DNA of 64,000 nt from Vitellaria paradoxa (lineage: Eukaryota > Streptophyta > Magnoliopsida > Ericales > Sapotaceae): assembly GCA_019916065.1 (NCBI GenBank), contig CM034244.1:32209933-32273932 (forward strand). The letters run 5' to 3'. The notes under the pieces were generated by a model. The model was not told the DNA's origin. It did no database searches and saw nothing but the letters and a program-made list of their open reading frames with translations. A program made the translations under genes and the position numbers. This document shows positions 11,816-25,078 of the stretch, piece after piece. Each line of letters starts with the position of its first letter. Position 1 is the first letter of the stretch.

Positions 11816-12406
11816 GTATGGTCAGTTCGTCTGTGTTGTTGTCGTTGTCATTTTGTTGATGCTACTGCTTTTGTTTATCAATCAATTTTGTTAAATACTC
11901 CACCAAAAGAAAATTTTCAAAAAAAAAAAAAAAAAAAACTTGTCGAGCCCAAGTAACACTATAATCTGTTCTTGACCGTTGTTGGGCATGATACGTATTT
12001 ACCAGTAGTTGACAAAAAAAGATTGTAATTTCCATAGAAATCTTCCCAATTTAGGTTCTGCTGAGCCATTGTAAGCATTCTAATGGTATGATTGGCTTCA
12101 AATGCATTTTTTTTTATTTGCACTCCATTTTTATTAGCATTATATATATGTATGACGTATGATATATAAAAAAGTAGTTGTTTACTTATTTATTTATTTA
12201 TTTTGGTTATAGTACTCTGCTTCATAGCTCTGGATTGGTTGGTGTGCAATTTGGTTCAAATGGCAATTCCAAATCCTTTTAAGCATACAAAACTAACTTA
12301 TTTGGGATTAGTGTTTCTAATTCTGATTTTCATGTTGCCAAACAGAGTGTTAGTGCCATCGTTGTAACATTTATCTACGTACGAGTTCTCAATTTGCATT
12401 GGATAT

Positions 12407-12646
12407 GAAAAATAAAATATGAAAATCTTTTTATTATTTACTTCTCATTATTTGGGATGATAGAGAACAAAACTGCTGCTTAACCATGTTTATACAGCTT
12501 CAGTGGCATAACTAGAATTAGAATTAGAAAAATAAAATATGAAAATCTTTTAATTATATACTTCTCATTATATGGGATGATAGAGTACAAAACTGCTTCT
12601 TAACAATGTTTATACAGCTTCAGTGGCATAATTAGAATTAGAATTA
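12407..12646. repeat. 120-base tandem duplication in the FRS3 leader intron
   Basis: Two head-to-tail units, 12407-12526 and 12527-12646, differ at only a few positions. Both begin GAAAAATAAAATATGAAAATC and end near 'cttcagtggcata'. No coding content. Confidence 0.85.
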
Positions 12647-13054
12647 TAATTCCTTTGCATTTTGGAAGCCAGATGGGTGGGAGGGTTATGCTGTTTCTCA
12701 CTCTTAAGTTAACCCTGAGTTACAAAAAGAACATAGAAGAAAGGAAGTTTGGGCATTCGGTCACTTCTTGGGGTTCTGGGAAGGGATAATATTGTAGATT
12801 TTCTTATCTTTTCATGTGACTTATTGATCATCAAGTTTGGCATCATACGATTTTTATTTTTATCATTTGTTGAACTTTCTTTGTGTAGTTTAACCATGTA
12901 ATTGTGGTGTTGTCTGTGTTGCTGCACAAGTCTGACAAGCTTCAAATACTATGCAGATTGGCACAACTATTATTTGAGATGAAACACAAAACGTACCAAT
13001 GTTGGTTGACTACAGGTCAAAATAGTCACAACTTGGTAATTTGAAGGGCTTAAT

Positions 13055-16000
13055 ATGGATGTCGAAGTGATTGACGTGGAAGAGGGGAACATGGGGCAGC
13101 ATGCCATTGAAGATGAAGAAGATGCTGAACCCAATAATCATGGAGAAGCAAACGCAGTTGGAAATTCTATTGCTCAGGATGAGGATGTTGAGCCACATGT
13201 GGGTATGGAATTTGATTCCTTAAATGCTGCAAAGATTTTCTATGATGAGTATGCTAGGCGTGTGGGTTTTACCACCCATGTTGGTCAGTATAACCGTTCG
13301 AAGTCTGATGGGAAGGTCACTGCTCGTGAATTTTTATGTGCCAGAGATGTCTTAAAAAGAAGGGCTAGTGATAGCTGCGATGCAATGCTCAGAATAGAGT
13401 TAAAGAGTGAAAATAAATGGGTTGTTACAAAATTTGTGAAGGAGCATAGTCACTCTACTGTGAGTCCTAGTAAGGTGCATTACCTCAGACCACGCAGGCA
13501 TTTTGCTGGTGCTGCAAAGAATATGACTGAAACTTACCAAGGTGTAGGCGTTGTTCCCAGTGGTGTGATGTATGTGTCCATGGATGGAAATCGTGTATCT
13601 GCTGAAACAAATCGTGGATCAAGGAGTGCTCCTGCAGAATCAAATCGCGCTATTAAGAATACTGGGTCTGGGAGTTGTGTCGCCAGACCTGCCAGTCGAA
13701 AGAGGACTTTAGGGAAGGATGCTCAGAATCTACTGGATTATTTCAAGAAAATGCAGGCTGAGAATCCTGGTTTCTACTATGCAATACAACTTGATGACGA
13801 TAATCGCATGGCTAATGTATTTTGGGCAGATGCAAGGTCGAGATCTGCCTACATTCATTTTGGTGATGCTGTTACGATGGACACAATGTACAGAGTGAAT
13901 CAGTATAGAGTACCATTTGCTCCATTTACAGGGGTGAATCATCATGGTCAAACTGTTTTGTTTGGCTGTGCACTACTTCTAGATGAATCTGAAGCTACAT
14001 TTGTATGGTTGTTCAAAACATTTCTTGCTGCAATGAATGATCGTGCTCCTGCCTCTATAATCACAGATTGGGACAAATCCATACAGGCAGCAGTTGTGCA
14101 AGTATTTCCTGATACTCGCCACTGCATTAACAAGTGGGATGTACTAAGAGAAGGCCAGGAAAGGTTGGCTCATGTATGTCATGCACATCCTAATTTTCAG
14201 GTGGAGTTGTATAATTGTATCAACTTGACTGAGACAATTGAGGAATTTGAATCGTCTTGGGATACTATCCTCAATAAATATGATCTCAGGAGGAATGATT
14301 GGCTTCAGTCATTATACAATGCACGGGCACAATGGATTCCAGTGTATTTTCGGGATTCTTTTTTCGCTGCAATTTCTCCTAACCAAGGATTTCAAAGTTT
14401 CTTTTTTGATGGTTATGTAAACCAACTGACAACTTTACCAATGTTTTTTAGGCAGTATGAAAGAGCTTTAGAGAATTCATTTGAAAAGGAAATAGATGCA
14501 GATTTTGAAACAATATGCACCACACCAGTGTTGAGGACACCATCACCTATGGAGAAACAGGCAGCAAATTTCTACACACGGAAAATATTTGCAAAATTTC
14601 AAGATGAGTTAGTTGAGACCTTTGTGTATACTGCAAACAGAATTGAGGGCAACGGGGCTATTAGCACATACAGGGTTGCAAAATTTGAGGATGACAACAA
14701 AGCATATATTGTCACATTGGATGGGCCAGAGATGAGAGCTAGTTGTAGCTGCCAGATGTTCGAGTATTCTGGCATCCTCTGTAGGCACATTTTGACAGTT
14801 TTTACTGTGACAAATGTACTTACGCTGCCAACCCATTATATATTAAAGCGGTGGACAAGAAATGCCAAAAGTGGGGTTGGCTCTGATGAACATGTTGAAC
14901 TTCAAGTTCCCGAATCTCTGGCTTTGCGGTACAACAATCTTTGCAGGGAAGCAATCAAATATGCAGACGAAGGGGCTATAGCTCCAGAGACCTTTAATGT
15001 GGCAATGATTGCACTTAGGGAAGGAGGAAAGAAGGTAGCGGCTGTGAAGAAAAATGTAGCAAAAGTTGCACCCCTTAGCTCACAGGTTGGTGGGTTGGGC
15101 CATGATGACAAGAGGACCTCTAATTTGGCTCCGGATATGACCCCTTTATTATGGCCACGAGAAGATGAAACCACTCGGCGCTTTAATCTTAATGATGCTA
15201 CTTTTCCTGCTCAACCTCTTGCCGATTTAAATTTGCCACGCATGGCACCTGTGTCCCTTCATCGTGATGATGGTCATTCGGATAACATGGTAGGAGGATT
15301 TTTTTTTTTATTGATATTTTGTTGTTCAACATATTCTTGGATTTTAGTGTTGGGAAACACAAATTTATTTGTTTTTCTTGTTTTATGTAGGCCATTCTTC
15401 CTTGTCTCAAGTCTATGACTTGGATGATGGAGAATAAGAATTCAACTCCTGCTAATAGAGTAGCCGTTATCAACCTGAAGGTATGCAATGCAGGTCTTCA
15501 TGTATGGTTCCCTTTAATTTGCAATTATATTTTAATCACTTAATTGTTAAAGACTTCCTACTTCCATGTGTTTGATATAATTTTATTCTTTGTATCTTTT
15601 AACTCTATTTTTATTTGGAAATCTCAGCCGAAACTGTAAAGACAAAGAAACAGTTAAATATTTAATATTGGTGCTGTATGTGAAGTGTGGTGGAGCATCA
15701 GTGATCTGCTTGCTTGTTTGTTGTAGAGTGATGGGGGTGTTTGGTTCTTTGCTGTCTTTTTTTGGAGTACAGTGGGTGTTCCATGGATTAGAGACTGTTT
15801 TTTGGACTAATTGGCACGTTTATTTCATAATTGGAGGCTATTTGGTAAAAACTAGAACCACGGAATAAAGCTTCTTTTCTGTGTGATACTGACCAAGTGG
15901 TACATATGGGTGGAAAGAAACTGTGATTCTTGAAGTTGGGATATCAGGGAGAGTTGATCCTTCTTTTGACAATTATTTGGATTTGTGGAGCAGTTGGATA

Positions 16001-19000
16001 AGTGGCTTGCTGTGTAGGTGCATAGCTTTGTCCTGCATACCTACTGAGATGGCTGCATCCAATTTGGTTTTGTTTTATTTATTTCCATATTAGTAAATTT
16101 TTTCTTTTTGGGGCCTGGGTGGGCTTGGGGGAGTTGGTGTGTGTCATCAATGCTCAAGTTGGGAAGAATTTCATCTGATGATTGAACACAGAACGATATC
16201 AAATATAAGATTTTTTTTTTTTTTTTGAAAAACAAAAGGATTAAATTAGAAAGCATCAACATAATGCAACCCATAAAAAAAAGCTCACTGCAAGAACAGA
16301 ACGGCGTTCAATTTGACTTTACACCTATTACTCTTTCATAAAATCTACAAAATCCAAAAATTGGCATCACTTAGGATTATCCTTTATCAAAACGCAATTG
16401 TCTAAGCCAGACAAAGTAATACTTTGAATTAATATACAAATGCCTAAATCCCCTGGAAAGTTTACGAGTTCCCATCCAAATCATCCATGCAAAGAAAATT
16501 AGATTTCTACCTTTTTCCCCTCCTGAATACCAACTCACATGACATCCCAAACACTGTCAAGGAAACAACACGTAGTTCTTGAATGCAATCACAATGCAGT
16601 AGGTTGTGGAGCATGGATTCTCCGTCATGTTTACGTAGACAACACCAATCCACCACAATTTTTCTTCTTTTGGTAATTAAGATTCATTGCTTTTACTCCA
16701 TCATTATGCCTTCAGTAATTTTTCATTCTTTATGTGTGAAACACGTTTAAAGTTCCTTACCTAAACTTTTGCTCTCGATAATCTCTAAACATGGAGTTGG
16801 AAAATTGCCAAACATTGATGTTTGGTTTCATCTCTTGCAGTTGCAAGATTATAGCAGAGGAACATCAGGAGAATCAGAAGTTAAGTTCCAGCTCTCAAGG
16901 GTCACACTAGAGCCCATGTTGAGATCTATGGCTTACATAAGTGATCAGTTGTCTACCCCAGCTAACAGGGTTGCTGTCATAAATCTGAAGGTATGTAAAC
17001 TAATCTCATAAATAATCATAAAATTTACTGGAAATTTGATTGTTTATTTGGCATGCCGATTTCTTTGTTTTTCCTTCTTTCCCGGTGATGTTGCAGGTGA
17101 ATTGTGTTAAGAACTTTCAATGTTAGTCACAATCAGCCTATTCCGTTGATTCTTCATTGAGAACTTGCTTCCGTGTTCTGTTCTTTTTTTTTGGGGGGGG
17201 GTGTTATGTTGTAAACTCTTATATTAGATCGCTATTCCTGGAAAACCTAATTATATAGGATGAATGGGACAACTGTCTTCTACAAATTAGCATCTTTAAA
17301 TTAATGTGGAAAATTTGGTGTCTATGTAGGTCTCATTACAAATTGTTGGGAGGTTTTAGGCACTTGTAATTGTTTTTTTGGTAAAAAGATTCATAAGTTA
17401 TGGGGTTATTGTGTTTGTAAGATATGTAATTATGGATGCTTATGTGTTGTATATCTTCCTTTCCTTCACCGCCCTCCTGTGTGTGTGTTACCGGCAGCTA
17501 TGGTAAGAATCTTTTTTTAACTTTGACTTGTAGGTTATTTTGATTCATCAAATGATGTGTCAGTGATTTGTAATTGATATAGGAAGGATTGTGATTTTCA
17601 AGATTTTAATAATGCAAGAAGCAAGGGAAATTTGAGGCTGTTTTTGGGTTTTTCAGTTGCTGTGAATGGTACTCTGTGAAAACTATCTTAGCCTGCTTGC
17701 AAAGACTGTCGATTACCAGCGAATATTTTATACTCAAGGTTGTAATTGGCTGGCTGTGTTGGATTAATCAGGTTTTATGTGATCTTTTTCTTTCCCTGCC
17801 CATTTGCTATTTAATCGTAAAGCAATAACGACATTGATAGTCATTACTATTATTACTTGGAGCTTTTAACGAATATGTGAAACTAATACCCACCATTTTA
17901 CCTAAAAAGTTAAGCCATTAGGAAGGGGGCAACTTTATTTATATTAGACTTATTTTCTCTTAACACACTTGTTACGTGTTGGCAAAGTTACTTTTCTTTA
18001 ACTAGGCCAAAAACGTGACTAGTGACTTTTGTTTTTTTGGGATGATGGCAAGGTTTGAATTCAAGACATTTGCTAGCTCTAATTCATGTTAAAACTGGTA
18101 GCCACCATCTCATCTAAAAGTTTCAGCTAACAGGGAGGGGAGTAATTTTATTACTTATTTAGACTTCTTTTCTCTCAACAATATGGATTCAATTTACAAG
18201 AATAATAAAATATCTTGTAATTCACATGTTAAGTAAGTATTGTTATCTAAATTGTGGAAGTATTTGAAATCAGTCAGGTATGTCTAAAATGTGGAAGCAT
18301 TTGAAATCATTTATATATGACACATATTTTTCATACTTGCTAAAATTCAGTAGTATGTGAAATTACTCTAAAGTTATTTATATTTCACTGGTAACATTTC
18401 TCAGTAAAATTCTCTTCTTGTAAACACACTGGATTGTCTCCCTATCAAAATAAATATGATTACATATTGCCTGGTCCACCTTTCCTTGCATTCTCACATT
18501 GGTTGACCCAAACAGTTCATTATGTGGTTCACAGAAAATAATTAGGACAATATCTTTTTGCTAGCTTGGGTTGACTAACACTTGACTGAACTGCAAGTAG
18601 ACCTTTTGTTGGACCTTTGATCCATTCTGATAATGGAAACCTTGACGGCACTTCAACTTTAGTTGGGTTGGGCTTTGATTGGGATTCATTCAATGACCCA
18701 TCTCCTTGGCAGCACAGACGCTCGGAAGAAAAATTCCTTTCTAAATATTGATTTTGCTTATTGTATGCTCATGCTGGTTTTATTCATTATAATTAGTGAT
18801 GCGAACAAAGAAGATTATAGCAAAGAAGAAGAAGAAATCAAGTAAGAGAGAAGAATCAAGCAAGAGAAGAAGCAAGGAAGAAGTGAAACACAGGGCACAT
18901 AGCCGTTCAGTCAATAACCTTAATCATCAAATCAAGTCATTCGATACAATCAAAATCTTTATACAGGCACTTATCCCAACCAAAAAAAAAGTCTATATAG

Positions 19001-22000
19001 GCTAAACCTAGATCAAAATAAAATCTCAAATAAAATTCCTACCAAAATAAATCCTAAAATAAAATAATATTCTTATTTACATCAGTTAGCGGTACCTCAT
19101 GGTACTTGAACAATATTCAGCTCTTTGTGCATGGGTAAGTATTTGATACGTGAATGTTTGACACACTATTTGTTGAAAAAGAGAAATTCTTTGTCACGTG
19201 TTACTGTGATTGGCTATTCATTTGATGTGGCATCTTTTGTTGCATCCCTTAACCTCTATTACCGTAGTTAGTTATTCATTTGATGTAGTTCTTCGTCCAT
19301 CATATCTTTTCAGCTCCAAGATACTGAGACAACATCAGGAGAATCAGAGGTTAAATTTCAGGTGTCTAGGGATACTCTAGGTGCCATGTTGAGATCAATG
19401 GCTTACATCCGCGAGCAGCTCTCGAATGTGGTACGCATTGGTCAACTTAATTTATTTTCTATGGATATATACTTAGAAGTTGTCATAAGAATGATACAAT
19501 CTCTTATAGTTGGTGGGTGCTTATTTTATTTTATTTTTCTCTCTAAGAAATAACTGACTAATTGAAATGAAATATGCAGTCATGGTGCTTTGTATGCCTG
19601 AAAGGGTAACTGAAATGACAGTATTTGTTAGAAGTAATAAATATTGTTGATATAGATATTCAAGTTTTATTCTTATTTATTTTCCTATTTACAATAGGAC
19701 TTGATTTCTTTTCTATTGGGTATAGGATTTGATTTACATTTCTACTATGTATGGTTTTGTTGTTTCTATTACTATTTGGTATTGGATTTCTATTATTATA
19801 TATAGTGGCTAAGGCTCCCAGTTAGGGGGTGTAATTTTTCGCAAATCTCTATATTTTGACATTATATCAGAGCAAAAATTGACCTGTGAGACTTCCAGTT
19901 GAATGATGCTTGGGCTATGGACGACTCTCTTTGTTGCCCATCGAGTACTCTCATCTTGCTGTGAAAGATCCATTTTTCTCTGCTGTTGTCCAATCTTAGT
20001 CCAAACCCTAACTTTAGATTAGAAAAAAGTGGGAGAAAGAAGTGGACCTTTTGGGGGGAGAAAAGGGAAAGAGAAGTCCAAATCTCACTACTTCACTGTT
20101 ATGGCATCAGTTCCATTAGAGTATCACCATTGGAGTGTTCAAAAGTCTCTGGCGACCTCCACCGCTCAGTTCTATTGCTAACATATCATCCCTGTTGCAT
20201 TATAGCTTCCCAGTCTCTCAACGACATCGTAGCCGAGGAGAAAATCATCACCAATTCTCGATTCAAATGCTATTTTGGTAAATCTCCACCACTAGAATGT
20301 TTGTCACCCTCCAGCCAGTGCCCCATTAAAGATCCATCGCGGGCAGGTATCTCATGCGGCTCCACGCTTGTTTTAGTTGACATATCGTGAAGTTCTGTCA
20401 AATCTCAGGTTGGGTTTGTCATTGCCTTTGGGGTCACCTCCTTCTGGTGAGTTTCAAGGGGTGTTCTATTGTTTCATCTCATCCTGATCAAGGCAGCAGT
20501 CAAACGATCATCGGTAAGGCTGGGTATCTTGTTGATCTACGATTTCTGGTATTTAATACCAAAATAACTTATTCCCATTTATTCCAAATCCAGGACTACC
20601 CTATTCAACATTGTCCAATTCTAGTTTGAGGATATTTCATTCTAATCTAGAATATTTGGTTCCAGGATATCTTATTTAGTTTAAACCGAAAATAGCTTGT
20701 TCAAGTTTATTCCAACCATAGTTATTAGGTTCGCGGGTCGATTTGGTACATGGTACGGGTACGGATTCGAAATACGGTACCTTGGCTGGTACACGGTACA
20801 GTGGGGGTATACTTAGCTGGAATGCTATTTTGGATCGCAATTCACTTTAAATTTTTATTTGATTCAATATATAGTCGTATATGCAATATGCATCGTGTGT
20901 GTTATAAAATATATATAGAGTGTTTAACAGTAGAGTCCTTTTTGGTTTGAAAAAGCAAAGGAAATTTGTAGTCTTTTTTGGTTGGAACAAAAAAACACAA
21001 ATTAATTATCTTGACTTGACAAAATGATAGGAAGGAAGTTGTATAGGTGGAACAAATCTTGACCTAAATATCAAAGGAAGTTGTAGGGTCTTTTGTTGGA
21101 CCAACTTCGATGAAGGGCGATTAGGACGGTGACGACAATAATATCAAGTTGAAACTCATTTCTTTCTCATTTCAGGTACTCATTCTCCTCTCGTAAAAGT
21201 GGATTGTCAATATTTGCGATTTGGATCGCGAATGCACACCATTTGGAATCGCGCGATTTGATTTGAGGGTTGGAGGGGGGGTTAATAAATTAGGTAACTA
21301 AGATTCCAACCTCAAATGGCTATTCCAATTTAGTCCAATTTAATTCTTCAGTTGTCTCATTGCCTTTCTCCAGTCAGCAAAGTGGCTGTTGTTCATCGTC
21401 TTCACATTCGGTTATTTTTTGTCTTCTTAGTTGCAATGTATTAGAGGGGAGATTTCAATCCCTTTAATCTCATTAGTCTGTTCACAGTCGGTAGGTTTAT
21501 TCATGGTGAGCCATTCCAAAATTTCGAGGAGTCAACGGAGTTTCACCATCAAAGCTGGTCCTAGTCAACTATTCCAGATTCCAAGAAGTCAATTAGATGT
21601 TGCAATCCAATAACCTCTTTCACTACAATCCAGCCACCAATTTCACTGCAGTTCAGCGAATTTTGTACATGAGTTAAATATATTTGTAACAATTTTAGAA
21701 TACATCATATATACATTCTAGCTTAAGGGGTAGTGTTAAAAGTGATCAGTATTATTAGTATAGATATTTAAGTTTTATTCTGGTTTTTTTTCATATTTAG
21801 TATAGATGATTTCCATTCCTCTTTTGTATAGAATTTGATTTCCCTATTTAGTTTAGGTTTGTTATTCCTATTCCTATTTTGTATTAAATTTATACTATTA
21901 TAAATAGAGATTCAGTTTCCAAGTTATGAGTGTCTATTTTTCCCAAATGTATATATTTTAACAGTATCGATATAGTGGACAGCACTTATAGTCTCAACTC

Positions 22001-23977
22001 TTTGTTTCCTATACCATTTTTCCTTACGTCAGGTATTACATCTCAGTACTGAATTTGATAATTTGTGGAAATCAGTCCTTTCATACCCTTGTTGTTTATT
22101 TATTTTTGGGTGCTGGTGTGTGCACACGGGGTTAGGTGGAGGGGAGGGGAGTGGATTTGAGGATCTGTTCCATTTTAGGTGTTGAATAGTTGCTTTCTTT
22201 CAGTAGTATCATTTGTGAATTTATCCTGTGGTTTTTTCTCTAGACAGATTGCCACCAAATTGTTTTCATAGACCATAATTTGCCTCGTTAATTGACATGG
22301 GCTGTAGAAGCCAGAGAGCCAGTGACGATGCCAAAGAATAGATGTGAAGAGTTTTGTTTGGGCTTCAAAAGCTTCTGTTCGACGCATTTAAGTGTAGGTA
22401 ACTCTTTGATTCTCTGAAATGACCTTTGGAGGATGCCATATTTGGGAAAGAAAAAAAAAAGAAAAGGAATATTTGAGTTTCACAATTGTCTAGTCCGACA
22501 AAACACGATCATATCCGACTTGCAGAGGCAACGAAGAAAATTGCAATTGTGCGATTCGTTGCGATTCACAGAGATTTGTCTTCGATTCACTTCATTTTTA
22601 ACAGATTTTGAGTCAACCTATAAATTTGATTTGTTTGGCAAAAGGAATTGACTCAAATTCATTTCGCAAATTGTACAATTATGATAACTATGGGTATGGT
22701 AGTGAATTTGTCTACGGTAGTTCCAGATCAAAATCCAGATTTATGTTGTTTGTCTACTAAGCCACTGGAACTGACCAAACATATGGAGATATAAAACATG
22801 ATGCAGATTTTGACATAGGTTGCTTAGGTAATTTGCAACTAACTGCTCTTGCTCTGCACTAGGTGATGCTTGGCCTCTAGTTTGATAAAATTCTCCTGTA
22901 TAATCATGCACGGATTTATTTCCTTGCTGTAATTTATGTAGATGTTGAAATATAATCTAAAGCATAATTAAATAGTGGAAAATTTTCTTTGAGTTTCGAC
23001 TTCATCTTCTCCTGATTGGAATCAATTAAATCTTCATCTTAAAGAGTACCACTAAATTCTAGAATTTCAATTTTGATATCAGCTTCCCATCTTCAATCAT
23101 CCCGAATTGGAGAATCTCCACAAGGAGCTTGCCTGAAGAATGGATTCTCAAAAGAAATCTGTGACTTGAGATCATCATCATCATTAATAGAGGATTCAAT
23201 TAGAGCCAAACATTGAGTTAGGATCTCAACTTGCCTCCTTAATTGATTCATGTCCTCTATCGTATCGACAGGATTGTTGAGTGACCTTGGTTTGCATCTT
23301 CTACATCTTGGAGGCATTTTCAAGCAACAACAGGAGAGAGGAGTATGAAAATTAACATGCTCTGATACTAACTACTGTGGGGAATTAATGACAATAATCA
23401 ATGAGAGTTGGAGAACAACTACTATAGCAGTACTCACGTAACCCAAATATAAAGCTGAAACTGCTCTAATAATGCTTAAATTTTCGAGTCTCCCTTCCCT
23501 TCTCTTGATACAATAGGATGCATAGGGGTAAAATCTGAATAGTTCCAAAATAAATCCTAATTCTCATAGCCAAACCAGAAGTGCTGTGATCAACATGCCA
23601 CATTCTATATTTTTGTCCCCAACAAGTTGAGTTCCTTCAGTTTACAAAATGTTGATAGTTTTCAAGGTTTGAAAATTGAACAGCTAAAATAGCTGACGTG
23701 TAATTAGTTCGAAGCTGTAAATAATTTTAACATTCAAATTTTTATTGAAATTTGGGAACTGTAATAAAATGGCAGCATGTTATGATTTTCACCTCTAAAT
23801 CGCATTCCCTTCCAATCGTACCCAAAGAACAGAAGCCATTCTCAATCTTATTAAAATTTATATGCAACTCTTCACCTTTCTTGTATTTTTCTTGATTTTG
23901 ATTTTTGTTTCTGAGCCACTCTTTTTTGGCAGGCCGAGACACAAACAGAGACTCCATCGAAAAAGCAACGGAGGTAG
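13055..23977 (+). CDS. FRS3: FAR1-RELATED SEQUENCE protein, FRS3-like
   Basis: Coding exons: 13055-15289, 15391-15480, 16841-16990, 19314-19430 and 23933-23977. All join in phase 0 with GT-AG sites and give 878 residues; Arabidopsis FRS3 is of similar length. Domains: FAR1 zinc-binding DNA-binding domain at about 51-137 (C95, C108, H131, H133); MULE transposase core at about 250-365, with D276 in TMDT and D338/D340 in IITDWD; SWIM zinc finger at about 558-585 (C564, C566, C576, H578); then a C-terminal module repeated in separate exons ([24 protein letters not shown]). The last exon encodes 14 residues ending KKQRR. Known: FHY3/FAR1 proteins are nuclear regulators derived from Mutator-like transposases. 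Inference: this is an intact orthologue of FRS3, judged by its closely similar N-terminus, SWIM region and C-terminal repeats. The last intron (4.5 kb) hosts retroelements. Confidence 0.9.
15481..16840. other. FRS3 intron 3
   Basis: No second gene seen. It contains a frame at 15590-15868 without recognisable content, and a T-run plus TE-like text near 16200-16500. Confidence 0.5.
16991..19313. other. FRS3 intron 4
   Basis: 2.3 kb with no independent gene. Two loosely similar blocks near 17880-17960 and 18090-18180 (both with 'ttaagcca..aggaaggg' or 'aacagggagggg' followed by 'ttagacttctttctct') look like diverged repeat pieces. A purine-rich GAAGAA stretch lies at 18800-18885. Confidence 0.4.
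19626..21963 (+). mobile_element. Non-autonomous LTR retrotransposon in FRS3 intron 5
   Basis: The 5' LTR, about 19626-19861, starts TGTTAGAAG and ends TTTTGACA. The 3' LTR, about 21734-21963, starts TGTTAAAAG and ends TTTTAACA. The shared text includes 'atagatatt.aagttttattc' and the 'tata..tagtggct/agagattcag' block. Just inside the 5' LTR is TTATATCAGAGCA, a mutated form of the TGGTATCAGAGC primer site for initiator tRNA-Met. A purine tract, AAGGGGTAG, precedes the 3' LTR. Flanks GTATT (19621-19625) and GTATC (21964-21968) look like a 5-base target duplication with one change. The 1.87-kb interior has no gag or pol that I recognise; frames at 19986-20390 and 20387-20629 are unassigned. It is in the same orientation as FRS3. 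Confidence 0.75.
23093..23624 (-). mobile_element. Truncated Ty3/gypsy element: one LTR, primer site, gag start
   Basis: On the minus strand an LTR runs 23624-23376, starting TGTTGGGG and ending CCCCACA (inverted ends visible as TGTGGGGA / TCCCCAACA on the plus strand). It is followed by a primer-site-like TTAGTATCAGAGCATG (about 23370-23355) and an open frame 23323-23093 starting [11 protein letters not shown] with [17 protein letters not shown], like the coiled gag N-terminus of gypsy elements. No second LTR, protease or polymerase is present to the left, so the copy is truncated. Confidence 0.65.
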
Positions 23978-24650
23978 AGATAATGTCCCTTTTCACAACC
24001 TGGTGTCACCACCGTAGTGTGGTGGTGGATGGAATTTGGTTAATGCATGCTATTCAGCCACCGCACAGGCGGAATTGGAGATGCTCTGCGTTGTTCGTCT
24101 TTTGAAAGTACGTAGCATCTCTTGCATTTTTCATGCAAGTCTTTTTCTTAGATAGTTGTACATGTAATTTGTCTGGGCCAAGAATCCAGGCATTGAAAAG
24201 TTCCATTATTGGGTGTAACTTGGGAATTTGGGAGTGTGTTGTGTCTCGGGAAAAGAAGAAACTGTTTGTGTATTTTTTTTTTTCTGGATTTTATTTGTAG
24301 GAAAATGGTAAAGCTGTTGATTAATTCTGCTGGCTGCCAACCTCTCATTGTGTTTGTTAAGGATCTTTCACTGTCAGGGGCAAGCACTGGTGCTCCCCAG
24401 TGTGCTACCATTGCTGAGTTTCTCTTTGTGGGGGGGGGGGGGGGGAGAGAGAGAGAGAGAGGAGGGGGTTTCGCTTGTGTAACTGGAATGAATTTGCTGA
24501 CCTGAGCTTGAAGGTAGGCCTTGTTTTAATGATGCATTTGTAATTAGTATATATATATGCAAATATTAGTGGGATCCTTTTGGTTGAGTAATTTTAGTGC
24601 TTGTGTTCTGTAATTTCTTGATTGTAGAAAGTATTGTCAATTTGTCATCG
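23978..24650 (+). other. FRS3 3' UTR region
   Basis: Sequence after the stop at 23975-23977 has no further coding exon. It contains a run of 16 Gs at 24430-24445 followed directly by a GA-dinucleotide tract to about 24462. No polyadenylation signal can be singled out. Transcription probably ends somewhere before about 24.7 kb, converging on CRT3. Confidence 0.45.
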
Positions 24651-25078
24651 GAGTCAAATGATATAATCGAACTGCATGTAGAGAATAATTAGGAAAACGA
24701 ATGTGCGTGTATTTATTTGATATTGAAAGGGGTGTACACGATATGGAAGATTACAATTGGAAACAGAATAATAAAAATCTTAAATGCCTACACTACTATT
24801 ATCATTCTTAATCCACCAATATTTACTTTCAACAACATTATTCACCTCTCATCTCACCCTCAAAAACTGGGGTTGTGAGAAAAATCATAGTGCTGTCGTT
24901 TGGGTTTTTCTATTTTTGTTTTGTGTTAAAAATTATAAAATAAAGAAAGAAAAAATATTTTATTTTTTTATTTTGAGTTAAAAATTCTCAAAATGATTTT
25001 TTATTATTTTTTATTTCATGTGTAAATTTATTTTTTGTTTTTTAAAACAAAATTTTAAAATACAAGTAATTAAATGAA

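Noticed and set aside
13730..15174. Several open frames antisense to FRS3 exon 1
   Set aside because: They are shadows of the long FRS3 exon on the opposite strand.
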